From: Aldehydirespirator sp965261105
Lineage (GTDB): Bacteria; Actinomycetota; Acidimicrobiia; Acidimicrobiales; Aldehydirespiratoraceae
NCBI GenBank assembly: GCA_965261105.1
Contig: CBDHCM010000006.1
Span: 930,001-994,000 of the forward strand
Direction: 5' to 3'
DNA length: 64,000 bases
Shown piece after piece: positions 8,670 to 18,286 of this stretch. The notes under the pieces are model-generated. The model saw nothing but the letters and a program-made list of their open reading frames with translations. It was not told the origin of the DNA and did not search any database. The position numbers and the translations under genes are program-made. How positions within the stretch are numbered: position 1 is the first letter of the stretch; every line of letters begins with the position of its first letter.

Positions 8670-8864
8670 CTCGACAACGCCGCCGCCGAGTCATTCTTCT
8701 CGACCCTCCAGCACGAACTGACATCACGCCGCCGCCGGCGCACCCGCGACCAGGCCCGACAAGACATCGCCGCCTGCATCGACACCCGGCACAACAGAAA
8801 ACGGCTCCACTCCACCAACAACACGACCAGCCCAACAGACTACGAACCAGCCAACGCAGCCTAA
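8670..8864 (+). pseudogene. IS3-family transposase OrfB, 3' part
   Basis: Reading from 8670 gives LDNAAAESFFSTLQHELTSR, which carries the catalytic Glu and continues with RTRDQARQDIAACIDTRHNR to a TAA at 8862-8864. This is exactly the part missing from the orfB piece ending near 5220. The fragment lacks its own start. Similar, separate remnants of an IS3 orfB lie at 45043-45215 on the other strand. Confidence 0.85.
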
Positions 8865-8870
8865 CCAACC

Positions 8871-8894
8871 CTCCACGATTCGGGGGGAAGCTCA
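8871..8894 (-). repeat. IS3 element right terminal inverted repeat
   Basis: Inverted copy of 4205-4228; the 18 inner bases match perfectly. Confidence 0.88.
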
Positions 8895-8971
8895 AATGGA
8901 CCTACCAAGCCACCAACCCCACCAACAGCAACAGCAACACCACTTCCGCGCGTGACCACTAGCCTGTGCTG

Positions 8972-9310
8972 ATGTGGAACCCCGATAAGCGAAACGTCGA
9001 TGTTCAAGCGACCGGCCCGAACGGAGCGACTACGAGTCTGCACGGCTTCTCATACAGCCTCGGCGGTGAGAGTTCGTTCAGTTTCGGGGACGATCCCAGA
9101 TCCAACATTGATGCTGGTGAGACCTTGATCTCGGTGGTGTCCTACCACACGCTCGAAGAGGACCTCGCCGGGCAGGGCGACCTCTACGATCCGTCACCCG
9201 ATGCCGTATGGGGGCTGGTTGGCTTCACGAGCAGTTCCCCTGGATTCATGTGGGCTACCACGAAGCTCCTACAGCAGTGGCCGCTTACGGTGAACTGCGA
9301 AACATCGTGA
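8972..9310 (+). CDS. Hypothetical protein, first gene of an unknown overlapping pair
   Basis: A 112-residue protein that I do not recognise. It contains a Gly/Ser/Phe-rich stretch (GFSYSLGGESSFSFGDD) and a SYHTLEEDLAGQGDLYDPSP segment. There is no signal peptide or membrane helix. An alternative start is GTG at 8966. The stop overlaps the GTG of the next gene (GTGA), suggesting a two-gene operon. It lies between the IS3 and IS630 elements, which suggests cargo or a leftover of a mobile island. It may also be a fragment. Confidence 0.45.
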   Translation: MWNPDKRNVDVQATGPNGATTSLHGFSYSLGGESSFSFGDDPRSNIDAGETLISVVSYHTLEEDLAGQGDLYDPSPDAVWGLVGFTSSSPGFMWATTKLLQQWPLTVNCETS

Positions 9311-9570
9311 CACCCGAACCGCACGATGCCGCCGCCGTCGACTGCTGGCCCGCCGTGAAAGCCGCCGCTGAACGTGCCCTAGAGGCCCACATCGCCGACG
9401 TGCCTGGCTGGAGTGCCGACTGGGACGCCAAGAACGGCTGGCCCGCTTGGAGATCAGCGTTCCGGGCAGCATTTGATGCCTTCGACTGGGATGGAGCCGA
9501 CCGCGCCCTTGCGATCAAAGCCGCCAACGCTGCCGCTAACACCGTGCTCGGGTTCGCCTCGGATCTCTAG
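9307..9570 (+). CDS. Hypothetical protein, second gene of an unknown overlapping pair
   Basis: An 87-residue, Ala/Trp-rich protein (VDCWPAVKAAAERALEAHIA, then WSADWDAKNGWPAWRSAF) predicted mostly helical. The start is chosen because GTG overlaps the upstream stop by 4 nt; a longer frame from 9208 would overlap the upstream gene by 100 bp. No family recognised. A small overlapping pair could be a toxin-antitoxin module, but nothing in either protein shows it. Confidence 0.45.
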   Translation: MTPEPHDAAAVDCWPAVKAAAERALEAHIADVPGWSADWDAKNGWPAWRSAFRAAFDAFDWDGADRALAIKAANAAANTVLGFASDL

Positions 9571-9648
9571 CGGGTGATTGGGGGCACCCGGCGTTGATGG
9601 CTGGCCGGTCACCGTAGGCGCTGCCGCGACCGTGGATGCGGCGCATCG

Positions 9649-10742
9649 CTAGTGTTCTGTCTGGGGAATTCGTTGGATATATGAGGTGAGGTTGTCGAGT
9701 GTCTCGTCTGCGGTCTTGTGCCATATGAAGGGTTTGGGGTTGTTGTTCCAGTTGTCGGTCCAGGCGTTGATGGAGTCTTTGAGGTCTGTGACGCTGGTGT
9801 GGGCGCCGCGGCGGATCCATTTTGTGGTGAGCTCTGAGAACCAGCGCTCGACGAGGTTCGTCCAGGAGCTGTGGGTGGGGGTGAAGTGGAAGCTGAAGCG
9901 GGGGTGGCGCACCAGCCGGCGCCCGATGGCGGGGGTCTTGTGGGTGGAGACGTTGTCGGCGACGATGTGCACGTCTAGGTGCTGTGGGTCTTCTTTGTCG
10001 ATGAGGTTCAGGAACTTGCGGAACTTCTCTGAGCGGTGCCGGGGCGTCATGGATGTGATGACGTTGCCGGTGGCGGCGTCGAGCGCGGCGAACAGGTTGG
10101 TGGTGCCGTGTCGGCGGTAGTCGTGGGTGCGCCGCTGCGCGGCTGCGGGCATCAGCGGCAGGATCGGGGCGGTGCGGTCCAGCGCCTGGATGCCGGTCTT
10201 CTCGTCGACGCAGAGCACCACCGCGGCCTCAGGCGGGTTCAAATACAGTCCGGCGACGTCTCTGACCTTGTCGACGAACTGCGGGTCCGGCGACAGCTTG
10301 AACTCTCGACGAGGTGGGGCTTGAGCCCGAACGCCCGCCAGATGGAGTGCACCGAGGACCGCGAGATGCCCACCGCGGCGGCCATCGACCGAGTCGACCA
10401 GTGCGTCGCGTCGCGCGGGGCGGACTCCAGGGTGCGCACGACCACCTCCTCGACCTTGGCATCGCCGATGGTGCGCGGCGGCCCCGGCCGCGGGTCGTCA
10501 CAGAGCCCGTCGAGGCGCCGCGACGCGAACCTGGTGCGCCACTTGGCGACCGTCGCGGGATGGCACCCCAGCCCCGCGGCGATCTCCTTGTTGTAGCGGC
10601 CCTCGGCCGCGGCCGGCACGATACGGCACCGCAACGCCAGAGCCTGAGACGACTTCGGCCGGCGCGCCCACCGCTCAAGCGTCTCGCGCTCCTCGCCGCT
10701 GAGTTCGACCACAACCGCCGGCCGTCCCCGCCGTGTGCCCAT
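9649..10742 (-). pseudogene. IS630-family transposase, frameshifted
   Basis: The N-terminal frame (10239-10742) has helix-turn-helix units: NKEIAAGLGCHPATVAKWRT and a second one around STRSMAAAVGISRSSVHSIW. The C-terminal frame (9649-10242) has the DDE_3 domain: VVLCVDEKTGIQALDR (first Asp), VHIVADNVSTHKT (second Asp) and SSWTNLVERWFSEL (Glu). The frames switch near 10299-10305: the coding strand reads GAGAGTTCAAG, and adding one T to the TT restores V-E-S-F-K-L-S-P-D-P. All catalytic residues survive. Some IS630 transposases use programmed frameshifting, but this site is not obviously slippery, so a simple deletion is likelier. Confidence 0.82.
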
Positions 10743-10825
10743 CGCCGCCCCCGATCATCGCCTGCGACGGTCCACCCTACCGCCCCGGCCACACAAACGC
10801 GACAAACTAACCAGACAGGACACTA
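9650..10825 (-). mobile_element. IS630-family insertion sequence
   Basis: About 1.18 kb. The ends are inverted repeats 9649-9664 (CTAGTGTTCTGTCTGG) and 10811-10826, differing at one base of 16. TA dinucleotides lie at both edges, as expected for the TA target of IS630/Tc1 elements. It holds one transposase gene on the minus strand, broken by a frameshift. Confidence 0.85.
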
Positions 10826-10856
10826 GGTGTGTGGGGCCAGAACGGGTGCCATGTCG

Positions 10857-11087
10857 TCAGGGTAGCTCACGGAATCCAAACAACAGAATAGTGATGGTGG
10901 CGAGAGCGCTGACCGCTTGAACGAAGACCACGAACTTGATTCTGTCGAGGCGCTTGACGTTGCTGGCATGGTCGGTTCTGAGGCCCTTGATGATGACGAG
11001 CTGCAAGTCCAAGAGCGTGGGTCGGTCTGCGCGGAACCGATGGATAAGCGGGTCGATTTCGGGTTCTGTGCTCCATTTCCCGGCGAA
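10857..11087 (-). pseudogene. C-terminal remnant of a membrane protein gene
   Basis: A reading frame on the minus strand, just downstream of an in-frame TAG, encodes EIDPLIHRFRADRPTLLDLQ, then KRLDRIKFVVFVQAVSALAT and the hydrophobic end ITILLFGFRELP. It has no start codon, looks like the end of a protein with a C-terminal membrane helix, and is bounded by the IS630 element and the IS110 remnant. I do not recognise the family. Confidence 0.4.
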
Positions 11088-11120
11088 TAGCCGCTAAGCC
11101 TCTTCGCGTTTCAGGGTGGA

Positions 11121-11573
11121 GTGAGGGTGTCGAGGAGCGTCCAGTTGGGTTTGCCTGCGTACCCCATCGAGGCGTCCTCGGGGCGCACCGTGCGCCACCG
11201 GCTCAACCGCAGCGGCAACCGGCTCGCCAACAACGCCCTGTGGCGCATCGCCATGGTCCGGCTGCGCTGCGACGAGCGCAGCATCGACTACGCCGCGCGC
11301 CGACGCGCCGAGGGCAAGACCCGCCGCGATATCGTGCGCTGCCTCAAGCGCCACATCGCACGCGAGACCTACCGGCTGCTCGCCGACCCGCCCCCAGTGC
11401 CCAAAGGCGCCGACCTGCGCCGACAGCGCACCCAACAAGGACTCACCATCCACCAGACAGCCCAAGCCCTCGCAGCAGCACCCACCCAAGTCTCAGAACT
11501 CGAAAGAGGCATCAGCCACAACCGCGAACTCTCCGAACGCTGCCAGCGACACCTCGCCGCGAACACGACTTGA
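11121..11573 (+). pseudogene. IS110-family transposase, C-terminal remnant
   Basis: The frame begins with the IS116/IS110/IS902 C-terminal domain: PIEASSGRTVRHRLNRSGNR, then NNALWRIAMVRLRCDERSID and RRRAEGKTRRDIVRCLKRHI. After this is a helix-turn-helix of XRE type (RQRTQQGLTIHQTAQALAAA, then TQVSELERGISHN), a tail found in some actinobacterial IS110 proteins. The N-terminal DEDD catalytic domain is missing, so this is a 5'-truncated remnant; the GTG at 11121 is only the first start-like codon. Confidence 0.75.
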
Positions 11574-11639
11574 CGGAACATGGGAGCATCCACCGGTGGA
11601 GGTCGCCGGGCCTCCCTCTCTTCGCGGCCGTTCAAACCC

Positions 11640-12107
11640 CTATTGCCAGTGATCGACGAGGTCGCGTGCCTGGTCGGCCCGTGCCTGTTTCCGCTGGGCG
11701 CGTCTGCGCAGATCCCATGCCTTGAACTCGTCGCCAGCAGCGTCGGCCGTCTCGGCCCGCCCCGCGAGTTTCTGCACCTTGCGGTCGTAGCGGCTGGCCA
11801 CCCACGCGCAGTAGCGGCCCATCAGCGCAGGGATGGCCTTCGCAGCGGCGACCTCCTCGGCGGATGCTGTCGCCTCCAGACGCGCAACCACCCGCCGCAG
11901 CCGCCAGTGTGCTACGGAGCGGATCAGCACACAAACTGCGAGCAAGGCGAGCACGGCACTGTAAGGTCCGACCGCTGCCAGCACGGCCATCGTCGTCCAC
12001 ATCACCGAGCCCAGCACGGCCAGACCCGTAGCGAGCCGGTCGGTGCTGTGACGGACCAAATGCCCGTCGGACCAGGTCGGCCGGGCGAAGAGTTTGCCGG
12101 GTCGCAT
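11640..12107 (-). CDS. Small membrane protein with charged C-terminal domain
   Basis: 155 residues. Two adjacent membrane helices (LATGLAVLGSVMWTTMAVLA and AVLALLAVCVLIRSV, residues ~25-65) are followed by an Ala/Arg-rich, probably helical cytoplasmic tail (EEVAAAKAIPALMGRYCAWV, then RRRAQRKQARADQARDL). No family recognised. Its ATG shares one base with the stop of the upstream secreted-protein gene (TGATG), so the two probably form an operon. If the upstream protein is a secreted toxin or bacteriocin, this could be its immunity protein; that is inference. Confidence 0.55.
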   Translation of the reverse strand: MRPGKLFARPTWSDGHLVRHSTDRLATGLAVLGSVMWTTMAVLAAVGPYSAVLALLAVCVLIRSVAHWRLRRVVARLEATASAEEVAAAKAIPALMGRYCAWVASRYDRKVQKLAGRAETADAAGDEFKAWDLRRRAQRKQARADQARDLVDHWQ

Positions 12108-12777
12108 CAGCAGCCGCTGCGGTTGCGGCCGTTGCAGGTGCTCGTCGGCCGCTGGCCCGGAGCGTTCCTGTCACCGCTGATGAGCCTGCCCCTGTTGCGC
12201 CACGCGGTCACGATGACTGTGGGGGCCAGCGCGACCGCAGACGACGCGATGTAGACGCAGGCTGGGGTTCCTATGCAAATCGCGACCGGGATCGGCACGA
12301 AAATCGGGTCTGCCACCACGGGGTATATGGCACCTTGATGGTCTACGGTCTGCACCAGTGTTGTGCCATCGAGCGTGTAGCGGGTGGGCACGACGTTGGC
12401 TTCCGCGTCGATAGCCCACGGCGCGAGGATGCCGGCGACCTCGTCGCCGCCGGTGTCGAAGAACCTTACGGATCCGTCGGCGTGCACAGATGCGGTGTGC
12501 CCTGCGGGTACTGCGTTCTCGAAGCGATACTCAGCGGAGGCGTCGGCGTCAGCGATAGATCATCGCCAGGTGTGTCATCGTCGCCGTCCTCGTCGTGGCC
12601 GTCCTTGTCGTCGCTGGTAGTTCCGTCGCCGGTGGTGACAGGACTGCCGGGCGAATCGAGCAAACCGCCCGGCACGGCTGCGGCAGGCGACACCGTCGCC
12701 AGCATTGACGCCAACAGCGCAGCTGTTGCCAACAGTGCCCACTGTCGCGAACGTCGTGTCTTCGTTGTATTCCTCAT
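12107..12777 (-). pseudogene. Secreted protein with actinobacterial 'YPVVADP' domain, frameshifted
   Basis: Two overlapping frames make up one gene. The first (12466-12777) begins MRNTTKTRRSRQWALLATAA and has a signal peptide with a likely cleavage after SPAAA, then an acidic Asp/Gly-rich linker. The second continues YRFENAVPAGHTASVHADGS, then VVPTRYTLDGTTLVQTVDHQ and AIYPVVADPIF. The latter is a module common in secreted actinobacterial proteins, often ahead of variable C-terminal domains. Here the C-terminus is a hydrophobic stretch and a short polar tail. The frames switch between about 12520 and 12560. It could be a real mutation or a sequencing error. Confidence 0.6.
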
Positions 12778-12805
12778 TGAATCGACCTCTCACTAGACTG
12801 ATTGT

Positions 12806-12831
12806 GTCGTCGCACCCGTGGGTGCGACGAC
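12806..12831. repeat. 26-bp perfect palindrome upstream of the secreted-protein gene
   Basis: GTCGTCGCACCC and GGGTGCGACGAC are 12-bp perfect arms around GT, 29 bp before the start of the gene at 12777. It is followed by AAAAA on the plus strand, so on the minus strand the T run comes first; this does not fit a standard terminator for either direction. An operator or a hairpin in the leader RNA are both possible. Confidence 0.5.
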
Positions 12832-13243
12832 AAAAATGCTAGAACATGACCGAGCAGCGATGCATGAGATTCTCGGTCGAGTGGAAATGCGGCGTCTGAT
12901 ACAGCTCTTGTCGGTGAGAGTCAGCAGCGGTTTCTTCAGGCAGCGCGATGTCGTGGCGCTGCGATGCTGAACGGCGGATCGAAGTAGCCCGGAGGAAGGG
13001 CGCGGTCATCGCCGTCACCAAGTCGGTGGCCAAGGAGCTGGCCACCACCGGTGTGCTGGTCAACTCGGTAGCCCCGACGCCGACGCGACCCGTTTCGACT
13101 GGTCCTTCGAGGATGCCCTCCTGCAAGAGCTCGGCTAACCGCCTCCATCGTCACCCGTAGTCCCTCATGCCCTGGGACGCCATGGGTGAGAGGTGGGAAG
13201 AAGTGCGTTGGTTCCCGGGCTCGGCTGCGAGGCCGGGTGCGGT
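12832..13243. other. Gene-poor stretch holding scraps of coding sequence
   Basis: No complete gene is supported. Within it are a short SDR fragment (12990-13080) and, just after, a plus-strand piece reading TRFDWSFEDALLQELG followed by a stop, which looks like the end of another lost protein. The stretch appears to be a graveyard between the island and the nucleotidase gene. Confidence 0.5.
12990..13080 (+). pseudogene. Short-chain dehydrogenase fragment
   Basis: Encodes RKGAVIAVTKSVAKELATTG then VLVNSVAP, matching SKGAVIALTKSVAKELATTG and VMVNSIAP of the intact SDR at 17576-18286, including the Lys of the YxxxK motif region and the strand after it. The nucleotide sequences are also close over about 75 bp. 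The Tyr and both ends of the gene are gone. Confidence 0.7.
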
Positions 13244-15238
13244 CTAGCCGGCGGGGAGCTCCAGCACCCAGCCGACCAGGATCAGGTTGGGGTTGCGCAG
13301 TGTGCGGCCGTCGGCTTGGACCCTGCCCCGGTTGAGGTCGAAGATCTCCTGCCAGCGCGTCCCCGTCCCCAGGTGGACCCGGGCGAGCCTCCAGAGGCTG
13401 TCGCCGCGCCTGACCGTGATCGTGGCGGGCTCCGGTTCGGGTTCGGGTTCGGGTTCGGGTTCGGGCTCCGGCGCGACTGCGGTGATGCGGTTGTCGCCTC
13501 CCGCCGGGTAGTCGGCCGCGGTGATCGTGCCGCCCAGGTCCTCGGAGATGTAGTCGGCCAGGGCCTGCTGGTAGCTGACGCCGAGCTTGGTGAAATCGAT
13601 GCCCGCCAGCGGGTAGCAGTCGCCGCCGTTGGCCAGGAAGTCGATGGTCGCCAGCACGATCGGGTCGCCGGGCACCACCGCGCCGTCGCGCACGATCACG
13701 GTGCCGTCGTCGAGGGCCACCTCGCGGATCCTCGATCCGGGGTTGCCGGCCAGCGAGCAGTCGCCGGCCCGGTCGCTCTCCCGGGCCGGTGCCGACGGGT
13801 CGTGTGTGAAGGTGAATCCCGACACCTGCGGGAACTGGCCGCCGGCGCCGGGGATCCGGTCGACGGCCCGCTCGAGCAGCACGTGGAAGGTCTCGCGGGG
13901 AACCTCGCCCACCACCACGAAGTTGCCGAACGGGGCGATGTCCCAGGTGTCGCCCGTGGTGATCTCCCCGGCGGGGATCACGGCGTCGTTGCGGATGCCG
14001 CCGCCGTTCTGTATCGCCGCGTCCGGAACCGGGGTGCCGAAGTCCCCGGCAAGGTTGGTCGCAGTGGCCCGCAGCGCATCGGCATGCAGGTTGCCCTGGT
14101 TGGTGGAGCCGGTGCGCACCATGGCCCGGCGCCCGTCGAGGTCCACTTCGCTCCGGGCGATCACGTCGGCGTCGACCTCGGCCACAGCCGCGGCCAGGGG
14201 CTCGATCACGCTGGACTGCACCGCCGGGTCGGGTGCGACGTCGAAGCTGATGCCGACGGACTGACCCGTGTGGCTCACGAGGTTGCCGTCGCCGTCGAAG
14301 GTGACCGTCAGCGCTCCGATGCAGCGGTAGCCGCCGGGTGCGGTGACCACGGGGATCTCGGTGCCGGTCGAGTCCTCGACCAGCAGCGGGTAGGGGCCGG
14401 CGGGATCGTCGTCAGGCATGCAGGTGTCGCCCTCGTTGCGCAGCAGGTCGTCGCCGCCGCCGGCGATCACCACGTCCACTCCGGCCAGGTCGGCTACCAG
14501 GGCGATCTCCTCGGACACTCCCTGGAGGTGGCTGACCAGGATGATCTTGTTCACTCCCTGCGCGGCGAGCGACTCGGCCTCGGCCGTTACCGCGGCCAGC
14601 ACGTCGGAGATCACGACGTTGCGGGGCGACGAGATGTTGGGGAGCAGGGGAGTGACCGCGCCGATCACGCCGACCTGCTGCCCGCCGGTCTCAACGACGG
14701 TGCTGGCGGCCAGCTTGCCTGAGTCCACCAGCGCCTGGAGCACCGGCTCGTTGGAGAAGTCGGCGTTGGCCGACAGGAACGTCACCGGCGGATCGAAGCC
14801 CTCGATGAAGCGGGCGGTCACGTCGGGGCCGAAGTCGAAGTCGTGGTTCCCCAGCGCCATGGCGTCGTAGAGGCCGCTCAGGGCCACCGAGTCGTAGAGG
14901 GCGCCGTCGCGGGCCAGCGAGATCCCGAGCTCCTGGGAGGCCAGGAAGTTGTCGCCCGAGGTGAGGGTGACCGCGCCCGAGCCCGCGGCCGCGGCTGCGG
15001 CCTGCATCAGCTTCACCTGGGTCGCGAAGCGGGCCACCCCCGGGAATCCCGAGTCCTCGTCGGGCAGCAGCTTCGACTCGCCGTCGTTGTTGTGCAGGAT
15101 CGTCAGCGTGAACGTGTCGGCGCTGATGGGCTCAGGAGTCTGCGCACCGGCCGGCAGCGACAGCGATGCGACCATTGCGGCCACCACGGCCAGAGCGACT
15201 ACTAGAGCGAGCGGCTTCCGCGGGCTCGTGACTCTCAT
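13244..15238 (-). CDS. Secreted 5'-nucleotidase / metallophosphatase with LysM domain
   Basis: A 664-residue exported enzyme. A signal peptide (PLALVVALAVVAAMVASLSL, then PAGAQ) leads into the metallophosphatase domain: FTLTILHNNDGESKLLPD (the usual H of D-x-H is replaced by N at HNND), ALTSGDN-like TLTSGDNFLASQELG, and ALGNHDFDFG. The C-terminal 5'-nucleotidase domain has IQNGGGIRNDAVIPAGEIT and the PFGN motif. A (Pro-Glu)n linker near residues 590-605 is followed by a LysM peptidoglycan-binding domain (TITVRRGDSLWRLARVHLGT). It should hydrolyse nucleotides outside the membrane while bound to the wall. ATG at 15238 is chosen because AGGAGG lies 6 nt upstream; a longer frame to 15370 has no signal peptide. 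Confidence 0.88.
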   Translation of the reverse strand: MRVTSPRKPLALVVALAVVAAMVASLSLPAGAQTPEPISADTFTLTILHNNDGESKLLPDEDSGFPGVARFATQVKLMQAAAAAAGSGAVTLTSGDNFLASQELGISLARDGALYDSVALSGLYDAMALGNHDFDFGPDVTARFIEGFDPPVTFLSANADFSNEPVLQALVDSGKLAASTVVETGGQQVGVIGAVTPLLPNISSPRNVVISDVLAAVTAEAESLAAQGVNKIILVSHLQGVSEEIALVADLAGVDVVIAGGGDDLLRNEGDTCMPDDDPAGPYPLLVEDSTGTEIPVVTAPGGYRCIGALTVTFDGDGNLVSHTGQSVGISFDVAPDPAVQSSVIEPLAAAVAEVDADVIARSEVDLDGRRAMVRTGSTNQGNLHADALRATATNLAGDFGTPVPDAAIQNGGGIRNDAVIPAGEITTGDTWDIAPFGNFVVVGEVPRETFHVLLERAVDRIPGAGGQFPQVSGFTFTHDPSAPARESDRAGDCSLAGNPGSRIREVALDDGTVIVRDGAVVPGDPIVLATIDFLANGGDCYPLAGIDFTKLGVSYQQALADYISEDLGGTITAADYPAGGDNRITAVAPEPEPEPEPEPEPEPATITVRRGDSLWRLARVHLGTGTRWQEIFDLNRGRVQADGRTLRNPNLILVGWVLELPAG

Positions 15239-15345
15239 TGTTGGGCCTCCTGGCGGTATGCAAATCGGGCGAATGGGGGTCCGGCGCAACCTATCGGCCC
15301 GTGCGGCGGCCGTAAAGCGCTGATCGACTCTTGGCGATCTGCTCG

Positions 15346-15429
15346 TCACGTTTGCGCGTTGCGGACACACCGTTCACGTTCGCGCGTTGCGGACACACCG
15401 CTCACGTTCGCGCGTTGCGGACACACCGC
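15346..15429. repeat. Three tandem 28-bp repeats
   Basis: Unit TCACGTTCGCGCGTTGCGGA plus CACACCGC, three copies starting at 15346, 15374 and 15402; the first copy differs at two bases. Located in the promoter-side gap between the nucleotidase start and the end of typA. Confidence 0.9.
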
Positions 15430-15484
15430 TCACGGTCCGGCAAGGTCAGGACGGCTGGATGAACACCGGCGGCCGGGTTGCCTG

Positions 15485-17356
<1,872 letters not shown>

Positions 17357-17575
17357 GGAGAGCCTCAGGCCCGCTACTGGGGAGCGAGCGGATCAGGAGA
17401 GGATACGGCTCGCAGGCCTGACGTGAGCCATTAGCGGATGGCGCTCTCCGCAGCCGCTGTCCAATCTCTGGCCGGGGCCGAAGCACCGAGACGGCCACCT
17501 ACGATGGGGCGCTATGGATCACACCCATCGAAGCGAGCCTCCGGCAGGCGTCGGCCATGCCCGGAGTGTCACACC

Positions 17576-18286
17576 ATGACGGCGGGACGCAGGGCGCTGG
17601 TGACGGGCGCCGGTTCGGGCATCGGTGCGGCTTGCGTCGACCGGCTGCTGGCCCAGGGCTGCCGGGTTGCGGCTCTCGACCTGCGGGTAGGCGACATGGC
17701 CGACCGTGCCGACGAACTGGACGCGATACACGAGGTCGATGTGACCGACCCCGCCGCGGTGCGGGCCATCGACGGCATAGCCGAGATGGACATCGTGGTG
17801 CAGTCCGCCGGCATCGTCGGACCGAATGTGCCGCTGTTGGACACTCCGGTGGCTGAATGGGAGCGCACCCTGACCGTGAACGTCACCGGCATCTTCAACG
17901 TGATGCAGGCCACTCTGGGCGGCATGGTCGAGCGGGGCTGGGGCCGGGTCGTGAACATCGCCAGCATCGCCGGCAAGGAGGGCAACCCGAACCTCAGCGC
18001 CTACTCGGCCAGCAAGGGGGCCGTGATCGCGCTCACCAAGTCGGTGGCCAAGGAACTGGCCACCACCGGCGTGATGGTCAACTCGATCGCGCCGGCGGTT
18101 ATCGCCACCCCCATGAACCTCGCCACCGCTCCCGAGGTGCTGGACTACATGCTCTCGAAGATCCCGATGGGCCGCCTCGGCCTGCCCTCCGAGGTGGCCG
18201 CGCTGGTGGACTGGCTCTGCTCGGAGGACTGCTCGTTCAGCACCGGCGCCTGCTTCGACATCTCCGGCGGCCGGGCCACTTACTGA
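17576..18286 (+). CDS. Short-chain dehydrogenase/reductase
   Basis: 236 residues, classical SDR. It has the TGAGSGIGAAC nucleotide-binding loop (residues ~10-20), an NAG-like QSAG motif, the catalytic IASIAGKEG Ser region, and YSASKGAVIALTKSVAKELA with the YxxxK pair. C-terminal FDISGGRATY is typical of the family's SGG ending. The substrate cannot be told. Its stop shares one base with the start of the next gene (TGATG), so both are probably co-translated. ATG at 17576 is chosen because the fold begins right after it; the frame is open farther upstream. A fragment of a close paralogue lies at 12990-13080. Confidence 0.88.
   Translation: MTAGRRALVTGAGSGIGAACVDRLLAQGCRVAALDLRVGDMADRADELDAIHEVDVTDPAAVRAIDGIAEMDIVVQSAGIVGPNVPLLDTPVAEWERTLTVNVTGIFNVMQATLGGMVERGWGRVVNIASIAGKEGNPNLSAYSASKGAVIALTKSVAKELATTGVMVNSIAPAVIATPMNLATAPEVLDYMLSKIPMGRLGLPSEVAALVDWLCSEDCSFSTGACFDISGGRATY

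Larger units (their letters stand above)
4205..8894 (+). mobile_element. IS3-family insertion sequence, interrupted by a Tn554-like element
   Basis: The ends are imperfect 24-bp inverted repeats, 4205-4228 and 8871-8894, matching at 21 of 24 positions and starting TG; the inner 18 bp (TCCCCCCGAATCGTGGAG) match perfectly. Inside are orfA, the first part of orfB, a 3.4-kb foreign element, and the rest of orfB. Without the inserted element the IS would be about 1.25 kb, normal for IS3. I see no clear target duplication: the bases outside the ends are GTC and AAT. Confidence 0.88.

Noticed and set aside
10867..11076. 69-residue open frame with ATG on the minus strand
   Set aside because: Another frame of the same strand gives a membrane-protein-like C-terminus (10857-11087), while this one is basic and featureless.
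13193..14722. 509-residue open frame on the plus strand
   Set aside because: Antisense to the nucleotidase gene; the protein is a low-complexity shadow.
15346..15429. Three 28-bp repeats with the length of CRISPR repeats
   Set aside because: Contiguous, without spacers, and no cas genes in the window.
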